64,000 nt of DNA from G963676655 sp963676655 (GTDB lineage: Bacteria; Verrucomicrobiota; Lentisphaeria; Victivallales; Victivallaceae), in assembly GCA_963676655.2 (NCBI GenBank), contig CAXXKX010000002.1, forward strand, positions 1,054,001 through 1,118,000. Direction: 5' to 3'. Shown here piece after piece: positions 7,887 through 16,183 of the stretch. Every line of letters starts with the position of its first letter. Position 1 is the stretch's first letter. Below the pieces are notes generated by a model. That model was given only the letters and a program-made list of their open reading frames with translations, had not been told where the DNA came from and ran no database searches. A program made the translations under genes and the position numbers.

Positions 7887-8975
7887 TCAACTGCCGTATT
7901 TTTGTACTTCATCGTACATTGCTACTATGTTTGCCGGGGGAACGTCCGGCTGCAGGACATGGGAGGGAGCCAGGATATAACCTTCCGGTCCGAGTACGTC
8001 GATGCGTTCGCGAACTTCCGCCCGGACATCGTCCGGCGAACCGGTTACCAGGGTTTCCTGAGTGTCGATACCGCCGTGGAAACAGAGATTCTTGCCGAAC
8101 GTTTGCTTCAAGCGGACCGGGTCCATGCCGACCGCGGAGGTTTGGATCGGGTTCAAAACCTTGACTCCGGCATCGATGAACAGCGGAATCATATCAAAGA
8201 TCGCGCCGCAGCAGTGATGATAGCCGATCGCGCCGTGTTTTGCCGCCAGATCGTAATGCCGTTTCAGACTTGGCATGAAGAATCGTTCGATCATATCCGG
8301 CCCGATCAGCAGTCCGTTTTGCGTGCCGTAATCGTCGCCGCAGCCGACCATGTCGACCAGCCCGGGATACCGTTCAAACATAATCTTCATGCAGCCGAGA
8401 GAGTACTCTTCGACCTTCGCGACAATGGCTTCGACGATTGCCGGATTGAGGATCATGTCCATCATCAGTTGTTCCATGCCGCGCAACGCCCACGGAATAC
8501 CGAACGGGCAGATGTGACTCATGTCGAGCACCGGAGTGTCGCCTTTTTCAATTATCTCCGGAATAGCGGGAAAGACTACGTCGTCGGGAGTCGGCCAGTC
8601 ATAAGCCTCGATATCCGCGACGGTTTCCGCTTTGGCCAGCGGATGTTCGGCAATCTCGTAATACCTGGCGTCGCCGGCCTGCTGCCATTCGTATTTAACG
8701 CCCCAGAAACTGATGTCGGCACCGGGATTTTCCTCCCTCAGGCGTTCCATCCGTTCCGTTCTGGCAGGGCCGCCGCCAAGAATGCTCCACGGCGAACTCA
8801 TGGTGTTGCAGTTGAAATGCGCGTTCAGATCGGCGTCCGGCGGCAGGCCGAGATAAGCGGTCAGGCGTTCTACGGTTTCCGGTCTCGCATCAAAAGTAAA
8901 CGGGATACGCTCCGGCTTCTTCAGGCTGATCGCGTCGAGCAGTTGTTGACGATTGTTCGGCTTAGAGTATTGCAT
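7887..8975 (-). CDS. URO-D superfamily methyltransferase-like protein
   Basis: 362 residues from the ATG at 8975, which has GGTGGGG upstream; an in-frame ATG at 8999 would add eight residues and cannot be excluded. The chain has the URO-D/MtaA-type barrel layout: KPERIPFTFDARPE near the start, PFGIPWALRGMEQLMMDM mid-chain, then YHHCCGAIFDMIPLFIDAGV, NPIQTSAVGMDP and HGGIDTQETL. The HxCC segment matches the zinc site of corrinoid-dependent methyltransferases of this family, so methyl transfer is more likely than haem synthesis. It overlaps the end of the GH2 gene by 14 bases, so the two are translationally coupled. The substrate is unknown. Confidence 0.8.
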   Translation of the reverse strand: MQYSKPNNRQQLLDAISLKKPERIPFTFDARPETVERLTAYLGLPPDADLNAHFNCNTMSSPWSILGGGPARTERMERLREENPGADISFWGVKYEWQQAGDARYYEIAEHPLAKAETVADIEAYDWPTPDDVVFPAIPEIIEKGDTPVLDMSHICPFGIPWALRGMEQLMMDMILNPAIVEAIVAKVEEYSLGCMKIMFERYPGLVDMVGCGDDYGTQNGLLIGPDMIERFFMPSLKRHYDLAAKHGAIGYHHCCGAIFDMIPLFIDAGVKVLNPIQTSAVGMDPVRLKQTFGKNLCFHGGIDTQETLVTGSPDDVRAEVRERIDVLGPEGYILAPSHVLQPDVPPANIVAMYDEVQKYGS

Positions 8976-11271
8976 CTGGCCCCACCGGCATATGTTCATC
9001 CTGTTGCTGTAATTTTTTCGGCAGAACCAGAATATCCGCGGTTACCGGACAGAAGCCGTGCGGGTCCAGCATAGTGATGCGGCAAATTCCGAGAGAGCCG
9101 TCTTTCAGGGCGTTTTGCATGGCGTCACGCCAGATTGGAATTTCAACCGTTACAGTTTCTCCCGGAGCGCAGGAGATTTTTACATCACGGAACTGGCGCA
9201 GCATACTGATCCAGCGGCTGCCGCCGTTCTGCTGGGTCCGGAACGTACATTCACTCAGGTCTATATCGTTATAATGATTGGTTATTTCAAAACGGAAAAC
9301 ATCGTCGCCGTCCCGCCAGTTGACGCGGTCCGGGAACCAGACCGGGGCGAACAACGTACGCAATGCCCAGAATTCCGGTTTTGGCAGCAGATTTGCGGTT
9401 ACCACGCCCCAGTTGGCGTCCTCGCCCCAGCGGACCCAGCCCCAGGGATTATCGCCGGAGCCGCTGCATAGCCACGGAAAATACGCGCCGCCGAGACAGG
9501 TCGGGTCGTGGCGCATATTGCCCCATTCGTCCCGCAGCCGTTCGACAAATACATCCATGGTGTTGCGGCCTGAAAGCGGATCGACGTTGAGGTCGGAGAT
9601 CATTGAAAGATAAGGTCCGTTCAAGTTGTCCGGAACCGCGTTGAATATTCCGTATTCCGAACTGAACCAGCAGCCGCTCCAGCCGCGTTCAAGCGCTTGT
9701 TCACGGGTGATTTCAACCATGTCGCCCTCCCAGCTGTTGGGATTGACTATCCGGCCTTTTTCACGGAATTCCTTTTGCAGGACAAAGCTGTAATGAATAT
9801 CGGCGACGTCGCCGACGCGAAGCTCGAAAATGCCTTTGATCTTGTTGGCCGGTCCCGGCGGGGGAAACATGGTGGGGCGACTCGGATCGAGGATTTTACA
9901 GAAATCGTCGTAGATTTGCAAATGATTCCAGCCGTCGGCCGCTACTTCGGCGCGTTCCGGCATATTCTCGTTGCCGACGCTCCAGACCATGATCGACGGG
10001 TGGTGGCGGTCACGGCGGATGCCGCCTTCAAGCCGCATCAGGGCCGGACCGACCCATTCCGGGTCATGAATATAATTTGTGCCCCAGTCAATCGGCAGTT
10101 CCTGCAAAAGATAGATGCCCATTTCATCGCAGAGTTCAACCAATGCCGGCGGACTGAGAAAATGAGTACGGATTGCGTTGACATTGGCCTTTTTCATTAA
10201 GGACAGACATTTTTTGAGCCATTCTTTCGGGGTATACATGCCGTATTCAGGGTGAAATGTCAGGTGGTTTACGCCGCGGAACTTGATGAAGCTACCGTTG
10301 AGTTTCGGTCCTTCCGGGGAAAGTTCAAGTTTTCTGAATCCGGTATGATATTCATATACCGTGGATTCACCGTCGACTTCCAGAGCCAGGCAGACGTCAT
10401 AAAGGTTGGGATGCTCGTCGTTCCATAATCTCGGATTTTCTATTTCAAGCTTAATTTCAACCTTGTGCTGGTCCTCGCGCAGCGTGATAACCTGCCGGGA
10501 GATGAATTCGCCTTCTTCATTCTGAAGAGCTGCAATTAGTTCGCCTTCGCTGGGGCCGTGCAGTTTAACTGTTCCGGATACCGTACCTTTGGTGAAATCA
10601 TCATTCAAACTGGATATCAGATGATATTCCTGAATATACATTGGTTCAACCGCGAAGAAATACGCGCTCTGGGCCAAACCGGCGAATTCCAGCGCATGGC
10701 GGACCATGTCCATTTTGAGAAATTTATGTTTGCGGCGCAGGCGGACCGCGATATGAGCGGTTCTACCGGGAGTCACCAGTTCTGAAACGTTGAATTCAAC
10801 CGGAGTCAGGCCGCTGAAATGATTTCCCAGTTTTTCGCCGTTGAGGTAGATAGTGCCAGCGGGATAAATGGCGTCGAAACGGAGAAAGATTTTTTTGCCT
10901 TCCCAGTCGTCGGGAATGTGGATTTCGCGTCGCATAACAGCGCCGTCATCGTCGTCGATATGTGAAAGTGTGACGCGGTTCCAGTTAGGGGTATCCTCGC
11001 CTTCGGCCAGCGGATCGGCGTAAAAGACCTTTCCGGGCTGGTAAATGCTTTCCCAGCCGGAAGTGTCGGTTTCCACATCGAAATCCTCATCGGTAAAATC
11101 AGGATAACGCTTTACGCTCCATTGGCCGTCCAGATACAATTTTGATTCGACCGGGGCGGGGGTGAATGGAGCCGGAGTAAGCTCGGTATAATGGTTGTCG
11201 TTGAAGTGAACGACTTCGGGGCCGTTCAGTTCAAGTTGCTGGGCGATTATTCTGGTACCGTTGACAATCAT
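8962..11271 (-). CDS. Glycoside hydrolase family 2 protein
   Basis: 769 residues, no signal peptide, so probably cytoplasmic. An N-terminal jelly-roll sugar-binding domain (AIYPAGTIYLNGEKLGNHFS) is followed by an Ig-like domain and the GH2 TIM barrel from about 330. Catalytic residues are visible: acid/base Glu435 in WSVGNENMP and the likely nucleophile Glu539 in SSEYG; NAIRTHFLSPP and GIYLLQELP are the usual barrel landmarks. Substrate (beta-galactoside, glucuronide or mannoside) cannot be fixed by eye. An AAAGGAATAG ribosome-binding site precedes the ATG at 11271. First gene of a two-gene operon with the URO-D-like gene, divergent from the regulator at 11464. Confidence 0.88.
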   Translation of the reverse strand: MIVNGTRIIAQQLELNGPEVVHFNDNHYTELTPAPFTPAPVESKLYLDGQWSVKRYPDFTDEDFDVETDTSGWESIYQPGKVFYADPLAEGEDTPNWNRVTLSHIDDDDGAVMRREIHIPDDWEGKKIFLRFDAIYPAGTIYLNGEKLGNHFSGLTPVEFNVSELVTPGRTAHIAVRLRRKHKFLKMDMVRHALEFAGLAQSAYFFAVEPMYIQEYHLISSLNDDFTKGTVSGTVKLHGPSEGELIAALQNEEGEFISRQVITLREDQHKVEIKLEIENPRLWNDEHPNLYDVCLALEVDGESTVYEYHTGFRKLELSPEGPKLNGSFIKFRGVNHLTFHPEYGMYTPKEWLKKCLSLMKKANVNAIRTHFLSPPALVELCDEMGIYLLQELPIDWGTNYIHDPEWVGPALMRLEGGIRRDRHHPSIMVWSVGNENMPERAEVAADGWNHLQIYDDFCKILDPSRPTMFPPPGPANKIKGIFELRVGDVADIHYSFVLQKEFREKGRIVNPNSWEGDMVEITREQALERGWSGCWFSSEYGIFNAVPDNLNGPYLSMISDLNVDPLSGRNTMDVFVERLRDEWGNMRHDPTCLGGAYFPWLCSGSGDNPWGWVRWGEDANWGVVTANLLPKPEFWALRTLFAPVWFPDRVNWRDGDDVFRFEITNHYNDIDLSECTFRTQQNGGSRWISMLRQFRDVKISCAPGETVTVEIPIWRDAMQNALKDGSLGICRITMLDPHGFCPVTADILVLPKKLQQQDEHMPVGPDAIL

Positions 11272-11305
11272 GAATCTATTCCTTTAGGTTATTGGACGGT
11301 GTATT

Positions 11306-11471
11306 ATTATAATTGGTATTGTTCATTTCTTGTTTTAATAAAACGTGCCAGGAATTTATATGCAAGTTTTTTCAACCGATTTTTCAAAGAAATCACGTAG
11401 AAATTTTGCTTTTTTTGATAATATGATATATTAATGAACAAGTTTTGAACAATGTAAATAGAAATGAACAA
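11306..11471. promoter_or_regulatory. Divergent promoter region with GAACAA operator-like repeats
   Basis: The 192-base gap between the GH2 gene and its divergent regulator has a minus-strand TATAAT at 11306-11311, TTGTTC at 11319-11324 just upstream of it, a 13-base palindrome GTTTTA-A-TAAAAC at 11332-11344, and GAACAA at 11436-11441 and 11447-11452 (11 bases apart, one helical turn) and again at 11466-11471 over the regulator start. The repeats sit where a repressor would block both promoters. Assignment to the neighbouring regulator is inference. Confidence 0.45.
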
Positions 11472-12498
11472 TATGAAGTTAGGGTATAAGGCCGAAAAAA
11501 TATACAGTGTGCTGCTGTCAGATATCGCCAGAGGGAATATACGTCCTGGCGAACGGATGCCTACCGAGCAGGAATTGTGTCTGCGGTTTGACGCGAGCCG
11601 CAATACGATCCGCAATGTTTTTAAAAAACTTTATTCGACCGGGCGGGTGGTGCATCATCGGAACGTCGGGTCGTATGTGGTTGAAAGCGGGATATTCAGC
11701 AATGTGGTATCATTGATGTGCCACGGTAATATCGACTTGATTATCCGGGTTCAGAATATGCTGCTGGAACATAATTATATTATGAATTTATTTTCCCAGA
11801 AAACCGTTGGCTGGTCGTTGGCCAATGAAGCTGATTTTCTAGGTAAACTGCTGCATACGCCGCCGAAAGCGCTGCTGGCCAGCTGTACGCCATATCCTCC
11901 ATTTAATACAAATTTACTGGATAACCTGGTTGAGGCCGGGACCAGAGTTATTCATTTTGAACCGTATTCGGTGGATGGCCAGGTTGGCCAGGAATATTTG
12001 ATGCCGGATTATCGTCAGGCGGGCTACGCCGCGGTGACATCTCTTTTATTGCAGGGATGCCGGAGGATCGTTTTTCTGGCGGCGGACAGGACAGATCAGG
12101 TTCCGCCGTTCAGCATTTTAATGGAGCAGGGCTGCCGGGAATGTCTGGCCGAGCAGGGCGTGGGTAACAGTTCAATTATCAGAAGTGATATTCGTGAATT
12201 CATTCATGGCGGAGGGATGACAAAGCTGCTGGACGAATCCAGATCGGTTGAAACCGGAATTTTTGCCGACTCGTCAAGCAACGCTTTTCCTCTGCGCAAC
12301 GCGATTAGGGAAATGGGGCGCGAAAAGCTTCTGAAACTGGTGACGGTAAAACTGCTGGGGGACAGCTCAATGCCGGATCTTGACTACATTGATTTTGATC
12401 GTGACCTGCAGTTTCACCGGATAATCACCAGTCTCAACCAGCGGGACAAAACGCTTAAAGATTATATCAGACCCAAAGTTGTCAAAGCGAGATTGTGA
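11464..12498 (+). CDS. GntR-type HTH regulator with LacI-like sensor domain
   Basis: 344 residues. Residues 1-75 are a GntR winged helix (AEKIYSVLLSDIARGNIRPG, GERMPTEQELCLRFDASRNT, VFKKLYSTGRVVHHRNVGSY). The remainder has the alternating strand/helix pattern of periplasmic-binding-protein-like sensor domains (ALLASCTPYPP, GYAAVTSLLLQGCRRIVFLA, VETGIFADSSSNAFPLRNAI), as in AraR-type GntR/LacI hybrids. It lies divergent to the GH2/URO-D pair and is most likely their local, sugar-responsive repressor. Two ATGs (11464 and 11473) are possible starts; neither has a clear ribosome-binding site. Confidence 0.82.
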   Translation: MNNMKLGYKAEKIYSVLLSDIARGNIRPGERMPTEQELCLRFDASRNTIRNVFKKLYSTGRVVHHRNVGSYVVESGIFSNVVSLMCHGNIDLIIRVQNMLLEHNYIMNLFSQKTVGWSLANEADFLGKLLHTPPKALLASCTPYPPFNTNLLDNLVEAGTRVIHFEPYSVDGQVGQEYLMPDYRQAGYAAVTSLLLQGCRRIVFLAADRTDQVPPFSILMEQGCRECLAEQGVGNSSIIRSDIREFIHGGGMTKLLDESRSVETGIFADSSSNAFPLRNAIREMGREKLLKLVTVKLLGDSSMPDLDYIDFDRDLQFHRIITSLNQRDKTLKDYIRPKVVKARL

Positions 12499-12571
12499 CT
12501 GACGAAAAAAATCAGCACTGACCGGATATGCACTCATATTGCTATTCGGTGATTGTTGATATCGTGCTATA

Positions 12572-13252
12572 TCAGCCAACAGCTCGTTGTTGCCGGGAAA
12601 TATCGTTATACAGGATATTCAGTTTATGCAGATGTTCCTCCAGGTTGCGCAGGGGTTGACAAAAAAGATTTTGATCTTTTTTACGGGATTGGATCCTTTC
12701 ATAAATTACAGGCGGAATGTTCGGGTTGGCGATATTGTCGATTAATTTTTTTATTGATTCAACCAGCGGTTAAACTTGATCCAGCTAGATATTGGTTACG
12801 TCTGGATAGTAGTTGCATAACTGGACGAGCTCCTTGGTGTCATCTAAAACATCTGTGAGAAGATTCAGGAGTTCGTCAACACTTCTAGTATAATTGAATA
12901 CTTCGTATTTGTTTACCGCTGCCTGACAGCTTTTTATTTTATGGGACAAGGCTTTTAGTTTATAGTTCAGCGCAATTTCCGAATATTTCAGACTTTCCAT
13001 TTTCAATCGATAGGGTTCCCGGTAAACCGTGAACAAAATATCGCCTTTTTTAACTTTTGTATTGTTAATTACCGGAATATTGGTAATGTGACCTGGAACA
13101 TAGGCTGAAACCGGGCGGATGTTGGCTACGACAAAAGCATTTTGAGTAATCGGCATCCGATGTTGAAAGAGATACAAGCCACCAAAGAACAGAAAGAACG
13201 CTATGATAGCTACTATAATCGAATTGCTCAAAAGAAATTTTCTGAGTTTCAT
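12572..13252 (-). pseudogene. HlyD/EmrA-type membrane fusion protein, decayed
   Basis: The intact part (13252-12785, 155 codons) has a membrane anchor (IIVAIIAFFLFFGGLYLF), then ITQNAFVVANIRPVSAYVPG and VKKGDILFTVYREPY, the biotinyl-lipoyl-like half-motif of HlyD adaptors, and the beginning of a coiled coil. Reading on in the same frame through a TAG (12785-12787) and a TAA (12770-12772) gives another 65 coding-like codons with coiled-coil character (ESIKKLIDNIANPNIPPVIY, LRNLEEHLHKLNILYND) to a TGA at 12572. Family members are usually about 300-400 residues, so the second lipoyl half and C-terminal barrel are missing. No transporter partner lies nearby. Confidence 0.7.
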
Positions 13253-13408
13253 GCAATCTCCGGGGGATTTATGAATATAAATTTTCCGGTAGTATAATAG
13301 TATGTTTTTTCGTAAATATCCAATTGATACTCAAAGATTTTCATTATAATTTTGTAAGAAGTTTTTTCGGACGGGACTGTCAAAATTCGGCAATGCCGAA
13401 TTGCTTAG

Positions 13409-13659
13409 AATTACTCCCTGCGTGAAATATGCATTGGAATCAGCCAAAGGTATGAAGTCAATTTTAGAGAAGCAGGACATGAAAAGGATCACGTGCATTT
13501 CTTCGATAAGGGAATTTCTGCAATGCCTGTTGATATTATGCTGATTGAGTTGGCTAATATACAAGTAAAGATGTTATACGAGAATGTGTCAGGAAGCATG
13601 GATGTGAGTATAAAAAGATTTTAGAGGTACAACTTGAGCTTGATTTTGGAAACTGTTAG
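13409..13659 (+). pseudogene. IS200/IS605-type Y1 transposase (TnpA) relic
   Basis: Read across three frames, the stretch recalls an IS200-type TnpA. 13409-13501 gives LREICIGISQRYEVNFREAG followed by HEKDHVHF, with the HUH histidines. A +1 shift at 13500 gives SSIREFL, like the SITAREFL helix. 13570-13659 gives DVIRECVRKHGCEYKKILEV, like the C-terminal YVKNQGxEYKKI helix. The middle containing the catalytic Tyr is lost. No intact ORF remains. It sits in an eroded zone between the HlyD pseudogene and the membrane gene at 13850. Confidence 0.6.
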
Positions 13660-13849
13660 ATTCCTCACGGTCTCTGTCTTGGTTAATTCATTTATTAAAA
13701 AAGTTTAACGGACAGTAGTATCTTGACTTGTAAAATCAAATTTGGATTGTTAAATTATATCGAACAATACATTTGGAGGCGTGGAGAGAATAACATTCCC
13801 TTTATCGCTATTGGTGATGGAACAAGGTAGAATAAAGAGAATTGCCTAA

Positions 13850-15607
13850 GTGAAAAAACGAATCATTCCAATTTTTATTTTGATGCTGGTCCCTTTTTTA
13901 ATATATGGACCGCTATTATATTCCGCCTATTGGCCCGTTGGGCATGATTATCCGCGGTGTTTTATTATCGGGCATCAATTTTATGACGCGCTGAAGCATG
14001 GGATACTGTATCCACGCTGGCTGCCGAATTTGTATGGAGGATACGGGTATCCGGAATTTGTTTTTTACCAACCGGTCTTTTTTTATATTTATTCCTTGAT
14101 GATACTGATTTTTCAGGACTTGTTAAGCGCCATGGCTGCGGTAATAATAATTTTCGGAGTAACAGGTGCGTTAGCGGTATATTTATTAATATTGGAACTG
14201 GATGATCGTAATTCACAATACAAGGCAGCAAGTCTGGCAATATTATTTTCATTGACTCCGGCGGTGCAATTAAATGTTCTTGTGCGTGGAGACTATACTG
14301 AATATTGTGCGATAATGCTGACTCCGTGGGTTTTTTTGTGCCTGTACAGGTTGTTCAAGTTGTTCAAAGAAAAAAAGAATATTTTATATGCAGTCGGCTA
14401 TAGCGCGCTTGCGATAGCCTTAATTCCATGCACCCATCCGGTAGTGGGGCTTTATTGTACACCGATATCATTTTTTATCGTAATTTATGCGGGAATTACG
14501 CAACTGGATAGAAAACGATGTGTCCAATATTGTTTTCTGATTCTAGTGACTTATTTTTTCGCTTTAGCGATAAGTTCGCCATATTGGTTCAATTGTCTGG
14601 CAATGAAAAAATATATTTTATTTGAGAGGTCCATGGCGTCTGGAGCTAAAGAACACCTTGTTTTTCCGTTGCAGTTGGTTTCCAATTCATGGGGGTTTGG
14701 AGGAAGTGGTTCAAATTGTAATGATAATATGTCGTTTCAACTGGGGTTGCCTCATTTGTTACTGGCAATTATCGGTTTTTTCTGTAGCTGTAAAAAACGT
14801 TTTATTCAAGCGTGTTTTATTTGCTATATAGTCATGATAATTATGATGATGCCGGTTTCGAAGTGGTTATGGGAGAATATTGATATATTGAAATACACCC
14901 AGTTTCCATGGAGAATTCTATCAATTATCACCATCTTACAAATATGCTGTGCTTCAGGAATTTATATCAAGGGGAGTAAAGTTAAAGAATTAACTGTTTG
15001 GGTAAGTATAATTATATTGACTGTCTTATGGTGCCCGGAGCAGTTTTTGAGCGTTCCTGATTGTATTAACAGTAAAATGCGAGTCAAAGCTATTTTAGGT
15101 GATTTAAAAAACATTTTTTTAACGTTCGATGTTTCAAGCGAAAAGATGCCAGTTTATGCCCAAAAACACATTCCACGGTTGCGCGGATCAATGCCGTTAG
15201 TCGTTTCACTCAAGGGAGGAAGGGCAATTGAAATGAGTGATTCGACTCCATATCATATTCATTATCAATTAAGTTGTAATAAACCTGAGTTATTTATTAT
15301 TAATCAGATTTATTTTCCCGGATGGGGCGTGAAATTAAATGGCATAAGAGTTGATGAGAAATCATTAAGAAGCGGAGTGTTGAAGTATGGACGGATGTCA
15401 TTATTGATCAACCCAATTGATAAATTGGATTTGGAGGCGTTTTACGAGGGGCCGGTATATAGTAATATGACAACATTTGTCGCTTGTGTCAGTATTTTGA
15501 TGTATCTTGTAGTCATATTACTATACATTAGAAAAGAACAACATTCTAATGCTGAAAATGATATGATGCCAGATGGTGAATGCGATATGGAAAGTTGTGA
15601 AGAATGA
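13850..15607 (+). CDS. PTPS-related-type multi-pass membrane protein
   Basis: 585 residues, about ten membrane helices in the first 400 (for example IIPIFILMLVPFLIYGPLLY), a C-terminal extracytoplasmic domain (about 400-530, with LFIINQIYFPGWGVKLNG) and one last helix near 540-562. The first loop, PVGHDYPRCFIIGHQF followed by YPRWLPNLYGGYGYPEFVFY, matches the conserved start of the 6-pyruvoyl-tetrahydropterin-synthase-related membrane family, a GT-C-like group presumed to handle polyprenyl-linked sugars. The start is GTG at 13850, with AAGAGA upstream. Its TGA overlaps the ATG of the following frameshifted gene (ATGA at 15604), so the two were once an operon. Confidence 0.75.
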   Translation: MKKRIIPIFILMLVPFLIYGPLLYSAYWPVGHDYPRCFIIGHQFYDALKHGILYPRWLPNLYGGYGYPEFVFYQPVFFYIYSLMILIFQDLLSAMAAVIIIFGVTGALAVYLLILELDDRNSQYKAASLAILFSLTPAVQLNVLVRGDYTEYCAIMLTPWVFLCLYRLFKLFKEKKNILYAVGYSALAIALIPCTHPVVGLYCTPISFFIVIYAGITQLDRKRCVQYCFLILVTYFFALAISSPYWFNCLAMKKYILFERSMASGAKEHLVFPLQLVSNSWGFGGSGSNCNDNMSFQLGLPHLLLAIIGFFCSCKKRFIQACFICYIVMIIMMMPVSKWLWENIDILKYTQFPWRILSIITILQICCASGIYIKGSKVKELTVWVSIIILTVLWCPEQFLSVPDCINSKMRVKAILGDLKNIFLTFDVSSEKMPVYAQKHIPRLRGSMPLVVSLKGGRAIEMSDSTPYHIHYQLSCNKPELFIINQIYFPGWGVKLNGIRVDEKSLRSGVLKYGRMSLLINPIDKLDLEAFYEGPVYSNMTTFVACVSILMYLVVILLYIRKEQHSNAENDMMPDGECDMESCEE

Positions 15608-16070
15608 AAAATTTGCCGTATAAAAATATATTTCTTTGTTTATCGTTTCAATATTATCTGGATTTGCTATTCCGACATTTGTGTATGATAAAGAATATCT
15701 TTCTATGTATCGGAACTAGCGATGATTGACCCGCGCTTATTAGGTTCTCTATATATGTTCTATTGGAGAGACTGGGTTAATATGGATATATTTATCATGG
15801 AAAAATTTGCCGGTCAAAGAGTAATCGGTTTTTTGTATTGTATTGGTTGCGGCAATAATTCTTCATCAATATAATTTTAACTACAGCCTGTTGATGTGCC
15901 TGGGGGCCGTGATAATCATATATTCATATATCGCGCTAAGAAAATGTATGACATTTGAAAAACTTGAGATATTTCGAAAAAAATCGATGACGATTATAAC
16001 AATTCTTAGTCTGGCATATGTTTTATATACTGGGGTAGTGGCTATATTTAAGCATCTCTGCATGCTCTGA
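15604..16070 (+). pseudogene. Frameshifted small membrane-protein gene
   Basis: Starts ATGA-coupled to the gene before it. MKNLPYKN in one frame is followed, after a shift, by ISLFIVSILSGFAIPTFVYD and KEYLSMYRN before a stop. MIDPRLLGSLYMFYWRDWVN...GQRVIGFLY then occupies 15722-15840. After another shift, LVAAIILHQYNFNYSLLMCL, AVIIIYSYIALRKC and IITILSLAYVLYTGVVAIF run to 16070. Joined, these give a four-helix membrane protein. At least two frameshifts and a stop break it. The family is not recognised. Sequencing error is an alternative explanation but would need several independent errors. Confidence 0.55.
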
Positions 16071-16183
16071 TAGCAAATGCATTTTTATTCCTGGTAAAAC
16101 TTTGATCAAAACTGGATTGGTACTCATATTGATGTTATATTGGCGTATGTTTTGCGTAAATTCAATCATGGAGTACCTTGCGT

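Noticed and set aside
7833..9074. 413-codon plus-strand frame
   Set aside because: Shadow of the URO-D-like gene on the other strand, which has clear family motifs; the plus-strand translation is Arg/His-rich and resembles nothing.
12367..12579. 70-codon minus-strand frame near the HlyD pseudogene
   Set aside because: It could be a shifted continuation of the pseudogene, but most of it overlaps the regulator gene and shows no adaptor-protein motif, so I did not extend the pseudogene into it.
13331..13564. 77-codon minus-strand frame
   Set aside because: Antisense of the IS200-type relic; no ribosome-binding site and no recognisable motif.
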